64,000 bases of DNA from Leguminivora glycinivorella (lineage: Eukaryota > Arthropoda > Insecta > Lepidoptera > Tortricidae). The notes under the pieces were generated by a model, which was not told the origin of the DNA, searched no databases, and saw only the letters and a program-made list of their open reading frames with translations. Location: NCBI RefSeq assembly GCF_023078275.1, contig NC_062998.1, positions 15,637,916-15,701,915 of the forward strand. The letters are read 5' to 3'. This document shows, piece by piece, positions 9,252-19,650 of the stretch. The number at the start of each line of letters is the position of its first letter. The first letter of the stretch is position 1. The position numbers and the translations under genes were made by a program.

Positions 9252-9846
9252 CGAAATCAGCGATGGAAAGGTCAGTACTAAAAATCAGGAGAATAGACAA
9301 GGTGCGCAACGCAAAAATAAGAGAAAAAACCAAATTCCTAGTTTTTTTGGTACAGGCACTCAAGTTGAAATGGAGATGGGCAGGCCACCTGGCACGGCTG
9401 CAGGATTGTCGTTGGACAAAAGAAGCTACGGTGTGGACAGGGCCCACGGGCAAGCGCGGCAGAGGCAAGCCGCGCACGCGCTGGTCAGACGACCTCGCCG
9501 CCGCCGCCGGCCCCAACTGGATAACGACAGCTTCAGACAGAGAGCTCTGGAGATCCTTGGAGGAGGCCGCCGCCGCCGAAAAAGCTGAACTTACCCTTAA
9601 CTGTGATATTCATTCGTTAATTATTCTGGTGAGAAATAAAGCTTTTTTATTTTTTTTCAAAAACGCATGCTGGTCAGAGCTCTGGATAACGACAGCTTCA
9701 GACAGAGAGCTCTGGAGATCCTTGGAGGAGGCCTATACCCTATAAAAAGGGGTTCTCACTCAGGAAAAAGACTCCTGAACTTACCTTACTTAGTTACTAA
9801 TTAGTGTTATTGTGAATAAACTTTCATTCATTCATTCATTCATTCG
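9252..9846 (+). pseudogene. RTE-type non-LTR retrotransposon, 3' end (reverse transcriptase C-terminus)
   Basis: An open frame around 9206-9745 contains the C-terminal part of an RTE-clade endonuclease/reverse transcriptase: a 'VLKIRRIDKVRNAKIREKTK' region, then 'RWAGHLARLQDCRWTKEA', then a GKRGRGKPRTRWSDDL block. These are well known from lepidopteran RTE elements (family knowledge). The segment coding for 'WITTASDRELWRSLEEA' is present twice (9518-9567 and 9678-9732). The element ends with an ATTC repeat near 9827-9846. It lacks all of the endonuclease and catalytic polymerase regions, so it is dead. Confidence 0.8.
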
Positions 9847-9920
9847 TTATAATGTTAATTATTCTGGTGAGAAATAAACGGCTTTTTTATTTTTTTATAA
9901 CGCGAAAGAAAAACGCATGA
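9612..9920 (+). repeat. Duplicated 60-bp block flanking a second RTE tail
   Basis: The block 'ttaattattctggtgagaaa' followed by a T-rich run and 'aaaaacgcatg' occurs at about 9614-9668 and again at 9852-9920. The second RTE 3' piece (9670-9846) lies between. This points to a second RTE-related insertion or a template switch. Confidence 0.55.
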
Positions 9921-10110
9921 AAACTCAAAAATTCGCGTTTTCCGGGATCTAAGGCTAAGCTAGATCGATTTTTCACCCCCGAAAACCCCCACATAACAAA
10001 TTTCAGCGAAATCGTTAGAGCGGTTTCTGAGATCGTCGGTATACACATATATATAAATAAATAAATAAATATACAAGAATTGCTCGTTTAAAGTTATAAG
10101 ATATAAGTAA

Positions 10111-11135
10111 GTATACATTCGTATTCAAACAAGAACCAAAGCAGGCCTACGTAAACAAATGAGTGGATCAACCTTTTTTGTTGTTTTCCTGTATTATCAG
10201 CCACACGGCGATAGCAGCATAGTTTGTTGTTGTTAATTCACAGTATAACAAAGAGTATATAATCGTCAGTATGGCCACATCCGCTCCCCGCTGAAAGCGC
10301 CGCGGAGTTACCGCCTGTCAAAAAGAACAGTCGACCTGTCATATCTTTGTGGTAGTTCACCTATACGAGCTTAGAATGTTAGGAATCATATTTACAGTGT
10401 CCGAGATGTGTAGTGTGGTGAAGGCTAATTAGACTACTCTAAGGTGTCTACAGTATGGTTATTTCAAGAGTTTAAGAATGACTTAAAAACTATAACTCTG
10501 GCAATGAGTGACAATAAAAAGCTGAGTGAAACCCTAGTAGATATTTCCCTTATGAATGAAGTGTTAAACTTGTTTTTAGGGAGGTAAAATATAGATAGTG
10601 GCTAATAAGGGTTTCATTTTTGTACCTTTGCTGTTTTTGTACAATAATAATTATTATGCTTACTGACTTTCATGCTGATTGTCAATGCAACAAGAAACCA
10701 AGTAGTACTCGTACTAGGATCCAATTCCAAATTCCTTTATAGTTATTTACCACAGCCATGCCAATACCACATGAAAATAATATTTAGATTATCATGCCCA
10801 TTGACTACAGCACTTATTATTACAATACTTTGCTCTACTGCAGTTTATTACCTACTTTAACTTCAGATTAGATTTAGATTTTAGATAAACGATAGGTGTT
10901 ACTATCTACCACAATTGTGCGTCTGAAACAGGCAACTGTTGACACATGTAAGTAATTATAAAATAGTGGCCAAGATAACACCATGTTAGGCTCCAAAGTG
11001 TAGGATTGCGCCATTTTATTAATTAAATAGGCTGCCTTGAACAACGGCTCGTAAAATGATTCAAATCAAATTTAAAGTATACTTATTTACATTTTAGAAA
11101 AAAAGTCATTAAAAATAATAGAACTGATGTATAAT
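10111..11135. other. Intron sequence, nothing firm
   Basis: AT-rich sequence between repeat copies, with no coding segment with splice sites. A 62-codon open frame at 10672 is not supported by anything else. Confidence 0.4.
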
Positions 11136-11270
11136 TGTGTCACTTAATTTCAAACTTGGGTAAATCTATTCTGCTTTAGGGTTGATTATACAAAAAAGTA
11201 TAATATGATCTGAAAGATAATAAACCTTATAGCAGAATGGATTTACCCAAGTTTGAAGTTAAGCGACACA
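11136..11270. mobile_element. MITE of the TGTGTCGCTTAA family, copy 1
   Basis: The inverted ends read TGTGTCACTTAATTTCAAAC and, on the right, 'tttgaagttaagcgacaca'. The inner arm is 'gggtaaatc.attctgc'. Other copies are 31443-31530 (half) and 38657-38789. Confidence 0.75.
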
Positions 11271-11410
11271 GTTAGGTAAGTATTAGGGCCGATAGTCCAC
11301 TATAATATTATGTTTATCATAGAAATATGATCATAGGTGTATATGCCTCCCTTTTTCTCCAACGTGAAGACAATATTAATTCATTGCTCGAACTGTGTTT
11401 GTTAAATAAG

Positions 11411-11657
11411 TGACTAACCAAACCAAAAAATTAAAATTTTGAAAAAACCCCGACAACATAGTGGACCGGTTTTCATGAAACATAGCTAAGAACACTCCCG
11501 ACTACTTAATTCAGCTTTCAAACAAAAAAAAACTAAATCTAAATCTGTTCATCCATTCGGGAGCTACGATGCCACAGACAGGCACACACACAATCAGATA
11601 GACAGACAGACACGTGAAACTTTTAACACCCCGTCATTTTTGCGTCGGGGGTTAAAA
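11411..11657 (-). repeat. Dispersed repeat ending in AACCCCCGACGC, copy 1
   Basis: Inverted match to 30062-30362: 'ttaacccccgacgcaaaaa' at one end, a GTCT/AGAC microsatellite, then 'gctcccgaa.ggatgaac' and 'aagaacactcccgact'. It ends 16 bp from exon C. Confidence 0.65.
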
Positions 11658-11673
11658 AAACCAGTAAACCAAC

Positions 11674-11886
11674 CTTCTTTTCATACTCCTCCTCCTTGTC
11701 CTTGGCGGCGCGCAGGCGGCGCTGGTAGCAGGCGTCGAGGTCTCGCCAGGCCATCTCCGCGCGCTCGAGCGTCTCCGCGCGCTGCGCCTCGCGTCGCGCG
11801 AACTCCCCGGCGCGCTTGCGCAGCTCCTGCGTCTCAGACTCCATGCTCGTCAGCCGCTCCATGCACTTCTTGTCCAGGCAACATTC
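11674..11886 (-). CDS. Coiled-coil protein exon C
   Basis: 213 nt, 71 codons, phase 0 at both ends. The acceptor is 'cctggtgtag' and the donor 'gttggttt'. The translation starts ECCLDKKCMERLTSMESETQ and ends KDKEEEYEKK. It contains a long charged helix (ELRKRAGEFARREAQRAETL, ERAEMAWRDLDACYQRR) with strong coiled-coil character. Exon GC content is much higher than in the introns. I do not recognise the family. Confidence 0.78.
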
Positions 11887-11893
11887 CTACACC

Positions 11894-12030
11894 AGGGTTA
11901 GCACATGATTGCCGCGAGAGTATGTCGCCGCGAGATAGATCACACGTCTTCTTCTAATTGTATTAATGACATAAGGGCGGGTAGTCTATCTTGCGGCGCC
12001 AAACTCTCGCGCCAATCATGTGCTAACCCT
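11894..12030. mobile_element. MITE of the AGGGTTAGCACATGATTG family, copy 1
   Basis: The inverted ends AGGGTTAGCACATGATTG and CAATCATGTGCTAACCCT enclose 'gtatgtcgccgcgagataga' and its decayed inverse. Its edge is 7 bp from the acceptor AG boundary of exon C, so the intron's 3' end is built from element sequence. Copy 2 is 30006-30441. Confidence 0.8.
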
Positions 12031-12435
12031 GCTGATCAAGTTAAACACTAGCTTCACATTGTATGGCAAACACCATGAATTTCTTACAGAATGCTTGCAG
12101 TTTTTGTCAACGAGCAACATACATTGACTTAGATTCCAATTTTGATGTCTTCTGTAAAAAGTTTTAAATAAATATCATCAAATCATATTCATGAAATGTT
12201 TTTTTTTATTAATGGGATGGAACGCCACAAAACAACTATCATTTCCTGCCATTTAAAGTTTTTCAAAGAAGTTAAATGTGTCTTAGTTATTATCACCAAA
12301 TCAAAACCAAAATTTAAGGCTGTCAATAAAGCGCTATAGCCAAATGTCGACAACCTTATTAGTTGAAAACTTGAAAAATATTGCCTACTTATGATGGACT
12401 TAATCTTACTTGAAATTCATATGAAAAATACGTAC
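12031..12435. other. Intron sequence, nothing firm
   Basis: AT-rich intron between exons B and C, with no repeat recognised apart from the bordering MITE. Confidence 0.4.
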
Positions 12436-12787
12436 CGGTTCAATTTTTTTACCGGTTACTTCACAAGAACAACTTTTAGGTGACTTTATCGGAACTCTCA
12501 TGGGACCAGAGAGACACTGCATCAGCATTTGAGGCTCTCTAGGCAGGTTCACCACGAGCCCGATGGAAGCGCTGTAATCCATATGTGCCCCATGGCCAGG
12601 TGGATGGTGTGTGGGACTGCCCCATTGACAGGGCGAGCGGCTCGAGTTTTTCGTCGGCAGGTTCGAAGGCAGGGGTGATAAAGGGCAGGTAGCATCGTAG
12701 CTTCCGTAACTAGTCGTTTCACATAGGCTTTCTACTCTTATTTTTCGTTCGTGCTCATATTCGTCTTCTTTAATATTTTTAACGAAA
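12436..12787 (-). CDS. Coiled-coil protein gene, exon B (Ser/Pro-rich linker)
   Basis: 352 nt. The first base completes a codon split with exon A (AG|T, Ser), then 117 codons run without a stop and end in phase 0. The acceptor is 'gtttcttacag' and the donor 'gtacgtat'. The translation starts FVKNIKEDEYEHERKIRVES, passes through a Ser/Pro/His-rich low-complexity stretch (SPLPSNLPTKNSSRSPCQW), and ends CSCEVTGKKIEP. Unlike the other exons this part is not coiled coil; it looks like a disordered linker. The long open frame plus matching phases on both sides make it a confident exon. Confidence 0.78.
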
Positions 12788-13443
12788 CTGTAAGAAACGA
12801 CTATTATTCATCGACTGTTAACATAACATTATTACACATTAAACACATTTAAAGCAAATAAATAATAATACTATTAATAATTAAGATTCCTTGAACAATG
12901 CTGGTCTACATGAACAGGCCGCTAAATATTCATTTTGGAATTAACTGTAATTCCTATTACCAAGCGATAGGTAGTCTATAGTAATTCGTCGCCTTGAATC
13001 ATAAGTAGGTAATTAAATGCTACCATTATGTACTAAAACGTAGAAATGCACTTGAAAGTAATTTCCAGCTCGTCCTCTGACCCGCATCAATTTTGATCAG
13101 TCATTATACCTGCCTTATCAGACTCGCGTGACTTGCGCGTGACTGCCGACTTTTGCCGAGAACTCATTAAATATGAATTTCATCGCATGTCCTTCATTTA
13201 CACCTTTAGGGTTAATTTCTTACTAACAACAATACATTTGTGCTTCCGGGCAATTGTAAAAAATATTTCTGTGATTGCGAATGGCACAAAATGTATAAAA
13301 ATAGTCATGGCAATTAAATGCAACCGCAGACATATTCTAAGAAAAGCCCTTTCGAGCTAAACCCAACATGTCATCATTTCGAAAGATCAAAGGTGAAATA
13401 ATAAGTGCAAAGAAAAGTGTAAACTCTACAGTGAGGTAGTTAC

Positions 13444-13583
13444 CTGTACAAGCTGTCGGCTCCCTGGTGGCCGAGCTGCTGCCAGGCCAACAGCGCGCAG
13501 CACAGGTTGCGCACGTCCGGAGATGACAGCCCGCTCACGTAGCGCGCCTCCTTCAGACGCTGTTCCGCTTCTCGCAGTGCTGC
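13444..13583 (-). CDS. Coiled-coil protein gene, exon A (most 5' found)
   Basis: 140 nt: 46 codons from phase 0, then two bases (AG) completed by exon B. The acceptor is 'ttgtgtgcacag' and the donor 'gtaactac'. The translation starts AALREAEQRLKEARYVSGLS and ends HQGADSLY. It includes a Cys/Leu/Trp segment (NLCCALLAWQQLG) that could be part of a small folded domain. No start codon is visible; earlier exons must lie further right on this strand and were not found. Confidence 0.75.
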
Positions 13584-13619
13584 CTGTGCACACAATATTC
13601 ACACTCTTGTATTACTAAC

Positions 13620-13870
13620 TAGCTTTTGCCCGCGGCTTCGCCCGCGTACTAAAGTCATTATTATGTTTAGGAATCCCACTGTTATGTTTCGAATAAAATA
13701 GTCAAACTACTTAATCTTGTTATTCCACACAAATTATGGACCCCCATTTAACCCCCTAGGAGGTGAATTTTGAAAAATCCTTACTTAGTGCTCCTCTACA
13801 CCTTATTAAGAACCTACGCTACGTGCCAAATGTGGAATCTCTAGGACCAGCGGTTTCAGCTGTGCGTTGA
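13620..13870. repeat. Dispersed repeat beginning ctagcttttgcccgcggctt
   Basis: It starts with the inverted form of the 'gcgggcaaaagctag' terminus seen at 2254 and continues for about 250 bp in a pattern common in Lepidoptera. The class is not determined. Confidence 0.5.
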
Positions 13871-13950
13871 TATGACAGTATGATATGATAGTTTACGATT
13901 TTAGTCAGTAAGAAATCACTCTTCAGTCTTCACATCTTATAGGTAGACCA

Positions 13951-14082
13951 GGGGGGTTACCATGACGTACTAAAGACGTTCAGTTTAGGTTGAGAGAAAG
14001 GGACACAGCTATAGCAGTTACATAGCTCCGTCCCTCTCTCTCAACCTAAACTGAACGGCTTTAGCACGTCATGGTAACCCCC
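13951..14082. mobile_element. MITE with GGGGGTTACCATGACGT ends
   Basis: The left arm GGGGGTTACCATGACGTACT to 'gttcagtttaggttgagaga' is repeated in inverted form on the right with few mismatches, leaving a loop of about 35 bp. Confidence 0.8.
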
Positions 14083-14151
14083 AGCTAGGTTTTGTTTCAA
14101 ACTAAATATACTGAAAAGGCTATAGATCAGCATAGCTCAGTTCAAATCGTT

Positions 14152-14472
14152 TTTAGGGTTCCATACCAGAAAGGTACCTAAGGAACCCTTATGGTGCGAC
14201 TCTGTCCGTCTGTCTGTCTGTCACATTCCTAAATATCTCGAGAACTACTTACACTATCGATTTGAAATTTGGCATAGTTATGAACATTGTTAAGCTCTAC
14301 AAATTGAAAGTATAATTTTTTATTATTACTATTAATTATAGAAAATGGCCAACATGAAAGGGGAAACTGTAAATTTCAAGTTACTAGGTCAAGTGGGGTA
14401 TCGTTAGAAAGAGCTCAAATTGTACATATGAAACTAATTCTTATATTTTTTTTGTAGCCCGGTTTTTTTTTC
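14152..14472 (+). repeat. GGTTCCGTACC family, copy 1 (internally deleted)
   Basis: It has the shared head 'agggttccataccagaaagg' with GTCTGTC runs and 'aaatatctcgagaactactt'. It then jumps from 'tttttttgtag' to a residual 'cccggttttt' end, so most of the 3' half is missing. Confidence 0.75.
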
Positions 14473-14715
14473 CTTTATATCTTTGATAATGATATATCAA
14501 CAGTACCTAACTTTATTAACTTGGTAACTAAAGTAATTATAATTCATTATTAACATCATCTTTGACTAAAAGTTGACTGGGGAATAATTTCATAAAGCAT
14601 CAAGTTCGCTTATTCTTGATGTAGGTATTATGTTGTGCCATGTGTTGTGCAGTAAAGGTTACATAAGAGTGTGAACGCTACAAGCAGAATGAACTACAGA
14701 ATGGGATTCTTCAAA

Positions 14716-14856
14716 AAAGGAGTGTAAAAGTTACTAATGGGTCGGCAACGCGCATGTAACACCCCTTGAGTTGCAGGCGTCCATAGGTTACGGTAACCGG
14801 TTTCCATCAGACAGGCCGTATGCCCGTTTGCCACCAACGTGGTATAAAAAAAAACA
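14716..14856 (+). repeat. Non-LTR/SINE 3' segment related to that in FB1
   Basis: It shares 'tcggcaacgcgcatgta', 'gagttgcaggcgtccatagg' and 'tttgccacc.acgt.gtata' with 5178-5648 and ends in an A run. Confidence 0.7.
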
Positions 14857-15010
14857 AGCGCCTTTGCTTTAAACGTCTCTGATGCGGTCTTGCTCCGACT
14901 AATTTCCGGTTGCGGAAAGCTTCTGCTAGGAGCATACACATTTGATTAAATTGATTTGGACAAACCGTCTTCGTTTCGGGTTAATTTTGCGAACTTTTTT
15001 AAAACCTTAT

Positions 15011-15070
15011 TAGCTTACCGTGGGTCTCAGTCAATCTGTGTAAGAAGTCCTAATAATTACTTATTTATTA
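15011..15070 (+). repeat. SINE 3' fragment
   Basis: 'agcttaccgtgggtctcagt' to 'aatctgtgtaagaa' matches the 3' end of the SINE at 30980-31240. Confidence 0.6.
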
Positions 15071-15704
15071 TATACCTATCTGGCATTGATGATTTGTAAC
15101 TACGTGATATAAAAGGCGTATGCCTTGAGAATTTAAGAAAAGTTAGCAACTTTGTCTCCTTTACCGCACTTGGTACCGGAAGAATGGCTATCTGGCCAAA
15201 CTACCAAACATGCAGACATTAAACGTCGATACGAAATGTAGGTACCTAAATTAGCCCATAAGTTTAATCCTTGGCCTGGCGGCTCTGAGCTTTTAGTCCA
15301 TAAAATAGGTAAGTACATAGGTATTTCTTCAAAATTTGCAATTATTTGCCCATTTGTTCTAATAGAATTGAATATTGGTTCAAAGTCTAAATGGACATAC
15401 TATTAGACACAGCATAAAAAGGATGTCAAAGTTTGGACTTATATAATATCGGGGGACTTTTGTTCCATGATGAGTAAAGGCGTACTTTAATTTCTTTGAA
15501 CCACTATACTTGAAATTAAGGTCCCTTAATAACGATACAAGCAAACTAGCGCGTTAAATCCACATGAGAGTAATTACTGACATAAATAGAATTAATACGC
15601 TTGAGACACTACCAGCTTATGGCGCCGGCGTCTGACAGGAAAGAAGAAAGTGGAACTTGTTTCTTATAATAAACGATAAAATCCGCAAAAGTAAAAGCCT
15701 GCGG

Positions 15705-15820
15705 GCATAACACACTAGTGTGATATAGCCTATCAAGTCAGCGCGTCTTTTCGAACCTTCAGCAAGTGCGAAAGGGACGCACCGATGCGACAAGCTATTT
15801 CACTCTAGCGTGTTAGGCCC
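15705..15820. mobile_element. Short MITE
   Basis: 'ggcataacacactagtgtga' on the left pairs with the inverted 'tcactctagcgtgttaggcc' on the right. Confidence 0.6.
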
Positions 15821-15892
15821 GGTGGTAGTAAATGAACAATACCAAATTAATAATTACAGTTTTTAAAAAAATCAACTAAAAGTTTCTGACCA

Positions 15893-16010
15893 GGCCCCGC
15901 AGCCGAATAGCATTTCTGCGAAATGAAACGTAATCGAAACGCCGCAGAAATGTATTCAGCGGCTCTGTCGCGCCAATACGCAAGAGCGATAGAGATAGAT
16001 GCAAACTGAT
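15893..16010. mobile_element. Decayed MITE sharing 'gcgatagagatag' with the 22340-22490 element
   Basis: 'ccccgcagccgaatagcatt' and 'ctgtcgcgccaatacgcaag' also occur, partly inverted, at 22340-22490. Only one end is clear. Confidence 0.45.
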
Positions 16011-16083
16011 TTTAGACGCTTATGACCATCCTTAGAAATTACATTAACGTCAATTCAAAACGTTTATGTAATACGTTACTGAT

Positions 16084-16230
16084 GTACTGCAAAAAGCTTG
16101 TCCTTCTTATTTTTACAGTCAGTCTCAGTACAAGACGTACTGACACTACTGAACTGCATAGCATGATACGAGTAAATACGAACGTTTCCGGAAAAATACG
16201 AAGGAAAAGCTTTTTGCACCACATCTGCAC
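16084..16230. mobile_element. MITE of the CCTTCGTATTTTTCCGG family, copy 1
   Basis: Decayed left end 'cttgtccttcttatttt', central 'cagtctcagtacaagacgta', and right end 'ttccggaaaaatacgaagga'. Relatives are 41405-41560 and 61363-61510. Confidence 0.65.
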
Positions 16231-16346
16231 AGCGTTTTCACATTATCCGATCCGATATCGGATATAGGATCGGTATCCTAGACATTAGAGGTGCCATTTT
16301 TTACTTCGTCTTCGACAAAAATCAAAGATGGCAAAGGTGGAAACGC
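16228..16346. mobile_element. MITE of the ATCCGATATCGGAT family, copy 2
   Basis: The left end 'gttttcacattatccgatcc' is intact, followed by 'gatatcggat'; the right end is decayed to 'aaggtggaaacgct'. It abuts the preceding MITE. Confidence 0.6.
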
Positions 16347-18449
16347 TCCGAGGACCACCCACACTAGCGCCTGTTTAGCGTCCGTCAGCGTCTACTCAGC
16401 GCTATGAAAATTACGTCACTATGCTGTGACTATCATACCTTCAAGTTTATATCGGGATTACTTTTTAATGATTTTGATATATTCCATTTGATCAGTGTAT
16501 TCAAAGACGGTGTTTTTATACTTCCTTCTAGGCTATCCTTGTTTTCATTTCTGTCATTATTTCTCTGGAAAAAAATACAGGCATAAATGTAATTATCCGC
16601 ATGTACTCATCCTCAAACAGTCGGAGGTCAGTAATACAGTAGGGAGTAAATGAATACCTGTTTGACATACATACATATAACAGTTACTTTATTTGTATCT
16701 AGACTGATTGAACAACAAAATTATTGTTCTAAATACCTACTGACGGTTTTCTAATTGTCTTATGACGAGTTAGAAAAAGAGAATATGTATAAAAACACTG
16801 CTTCAGAAACACCTTCTAGATATACTGAAACAAGAACAACATTTGAGAATTTTGCAGGAGCGGTTCGTAGGTACCATTACTTTTGTAGGTATTACTCATT
16901 AAATTTTAGATACGTTCTGACGTACCCTCTGAAACTATGTCTGCATTTATAGAATTCTCAAATTTATTACAGATTATTATTATTTATGATTTCATGATAC
17001 AAATGCTTGCTGTGACCCATACAATATTATATATATGGTTATAATGTCACATTTATACAAAAATCTTATTGTGTGCGTTGTCACATTCTAGTCTTACAGT
17101 GCACTAGTGGTGTTTATGTAAGTTAGGAATAATTGACCGAGTGAACTTGTTTGTATAACCAAACTGCAAAGTGCAAAGGACTCACCGATGGATTGTTTGT
17201 ATTGTGCTTACTGCCCATTGTGAGGTACTGTGATTGCTGACGTCTTCTCGCATTGGATTCACGGATATATATCTTTTAATTGAGCGCTTGCTATTTCTAG
17301 AAGGGCATTAGTAATAGCCCAGTAATTAGTCCCGCATATATTCATACGTAATGATTTTTTTTATCAAATTACTGTTACACGTTCCTTACGTTTTTATAAT
17401 ACAAAATTATTCGCTTGAGACCAAAACTTTAGGATACCATGATGACGTTTTATGATGTATTAAAAAGAAAAATTAACGACCGCCACGTTTTAAATTTGTT
17501 CTTACCAAGATTGAAATTTGTCATAAAAAGTTTCTATATAGTCGATATCTGTGACAACAAGTACTTCAGCCAGTGTTGACCCATGGAACATGGCGGATCG
17601 TCGACCAAATAATATATTTTTTTGAACTCTGAGTGTATAAGTTTGATAGGATATTATGCAGTGAATAGCCTACGCAAAGGGTGCAGTCAGTGAAGAATTC
17701 TTTTGGATATGCGAATAACTAATTCTATAGACATAACTCGGCAGTTCGTGGTCCCGGCCGCCATCATCTTTGCACTGTTGCTTATTGTAAGAATTAAAAA
17801 AACACCACAGGCATGCAGGTTGCATGCAGGCAACATGCAGGCGACATTTGACAGATGACTCTCTGGTTACAAGTAAGGACCTGACCTGTCATTTCGCTAA
17901 AGTTTATTTTAATACATAATTATAATGTTATTTCTATCATATTTCTATTATGGTGGTCACCAGACGGTCGTATAATTTTCATAAAGTTTTGCGTTTCGAA
18001 GTGAAAAATCTATTGATATGTGATTATAACAAATCGAATAGCAATAGAATATCTTGTGTTGTACGGGTGTACTGTAGCCGAAGTGATTATTTAAAAGGAA
18101 ATAATCAGGACATATCAATATCATCATTTCACCGGTAAGCATTAGGTTATGGTATCTGTAATATCTTGCATCGTCCCATTCGTTTTCAGGGTTAAAATTT
18201 TCAATGTGCAAAAACCACCCTCATACAAGAAAACTAAATTAACCAATAATATAGACTTAAAAGACTAGTTTACCCAATCAGATCATAAAGTTTACGTTTG
18301 TTTATTTTTAATTCAGTAACATATTTACGAACTTATAAGATCTAAATACTATCTATCTAGGTACTCCTTACGCAAAAACATTACGGGACCCGAAACGAAA
18401 TGTAAAGAGTGTAGGTATATATTGTATAAAGTAAATTATGTAGAGCTAC
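16347..18449. other. Intergenic or intron sequence, no gene seen
   Basis: AT-rich, with no exon showing both splice sites. A short cluster of 'gcatgcagg' direct repeats lies at 17812-17846. Open frames here are short and uninformative. Confidence 0.4.
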
Positions 18450-18519
18450 GTGAAAGTGCGAGCAGTCAGAAGCAACATCCTCAATGATCCCAAGATAAAA
18501 AGCAAAAGAGAAGGGTCGA

Positions 18520-18730
18520 TACACCCCGGCCGCCGCGCGCCGGCGGGGCAGCGCAGGCGCCGGCGGCCGGTTCCCACCGCTAACGGTCCGAGCCTTCCAA
18601 GTATAGCCAGCATTAGCTCCGATGTTGTTACTATTTATAGCCGGAGCTCCGTATCAACACTTGCGGGGCACGGCGACGCGAGCGCTGGCTTTCGTCTCGT
18701 CCTCCTAATCAGTCTACGTCGGGTCCGATG
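18520..18730. promoter_or_regulatory. Isolated GC-rich block with a TATA-like site, possible promoter or first exon
   Basis: It stands out in an AT-rich region: 'ccggccgccgcgcgcc' and more around 18525-18575, then CTATAAATAG on the minus strand near 18636-18646 and ATCAGTC (initiator-like) on the plus strand near 18709. No open frame with splice sites could be established on either strand. It could be the promoter or 5' UTR of the minus-strand coiled-coil gene, about 5 kb upstream of exon A. That is a guess from position and base composition. Confidence 0.3.
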
Positions 18731-19074
18731 ATCTGGTCCACATATATTATATTGCTACACATTATTCTAATACAGTGGGTGAGCTAGAGCCAGCAGCCAC
18801 CAAATATTAGGCACAAAATACGTAGAAGGAGGGTGTCGTATAACTTGGCAGTTATTACCGTGAAGCCGTAAATTAAGGAATGAAAAATATCAAGTTAAGA
18901 TATACTTAGGTAAAAACAGTAGGTACAGTACAGATGGGCGAGGGATCACACAGTGATATAAGAGATTTGAGGCGGCGGTTAAAAAACGCAACCTAAGTCC
19001 TAATAATTATGGCCAGTGTTATGGGAACGTTTGGGCCAGCTGCGGTCCGGGGTGGCACCATACCCTAGGTTACT

Positions 19075-19170
19075 TAGGGCTACTTGCACCAAACATTTAA
19101 CTCTGAGTTAGTGGGCTGTCATCTGTCAAATTCCATATAAAATGGTGGGTAGACCTCACTATGTATCGCT
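19075..19170. mobile_element. Half MITE of the GGGCCACTTGCACCA family
   Basis: 'agggctacttgcaccaaaca' followed by 'gttagtgggctgtcatctgt' matches the left part of the complete copy at 47417-47535. The right end is missing. Confidence 0.65.
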
Positions 19171-19340
19171 ACCGCGCGGTCGCCGCCGTCAAAGCAAAAC
19201 ACCTCGTTCAGCTTATTTTTCGGTCGGGTACCCGTAGCTACTTGAAACGGTTAACATAAGCGGTTTGTTTTAATTAGTTCAATTGCCCGTAATAGATTCA
19301 CACCCTGTATATGAAATATTAAAGACCATGCCTGGATCAG

Positions 19341-19650
19341 AGATAGGTATTAGTCGATTAACTTTTTATTCGACTAATTAATCGATTAAAAAAAATACAT
19401 ACATACAATCACGCCTGTGTCCCATGAAGGGTTAGGCAGAGCACATGATACTACTCAGGTTTCAGTGCCACTCTTGGCAAAAAAAAAATAATCGTCAAAA
19501 TTAGTCGACGATTAACTTATTCGCGATTAACGTTAATCGAAAATCTTGGAATACAACTAATCCAACTTTTCAACCAATTAAAACTAATTAATCGTCTTAT
19601 TATAATCGTTAATCGTTAGTCGATTACTTTTTTGCCCAACTCTGGTTCAT
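19341..19650. mobile_element. ATTAATCGATTAA-rich element with nested non-LTR/SINE tail
   Basis: AT-rich arms with repeated 'agtcgattaac' and 'attaatcgatt' flank an insertion at about 19391-19484. The insertion begins with 'acatacatacaatcacgcct' and includes 'gggttaggcagagcacatga' and 'ttcagtgccactcttggcaa', a tail common in lepidopteran non-LTR elements. The nesting shows the insertion is younger. Confidence 0.55.

Larger units (their letters stand above)
9088..10110 (-). repeat. Dispersed tRNA-containing repeat, copy 1, interrupted by RTE pieces
   Basis: Segments 9088-9250 and 9900-10110 together match, inverted, the uninterrupted copy at 24870-25255. Shared blocks are 'atatcacgtctttag', 'gcgttttccgggatct', 'gatcgatttttcaccc' and 'aatttcagcgaaat'. 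The gap is filled by RTE sequence. Confidence 0.65.

Noticed and set aside
14694..14939. Minus-strand frame starting MYAPSRSFPQPEI
   Set aside because: Overlaps a non-LTR/SINE tail; the upstream part has no acceptor or donor in phase and no recognisable family.
18450..18731. 93-codon Arg/Ser-rich plus-strand frame
   Set aside because: Open only because of the GC-rich block; no homology and no splice context. The block itself is reported as a possible promoter.
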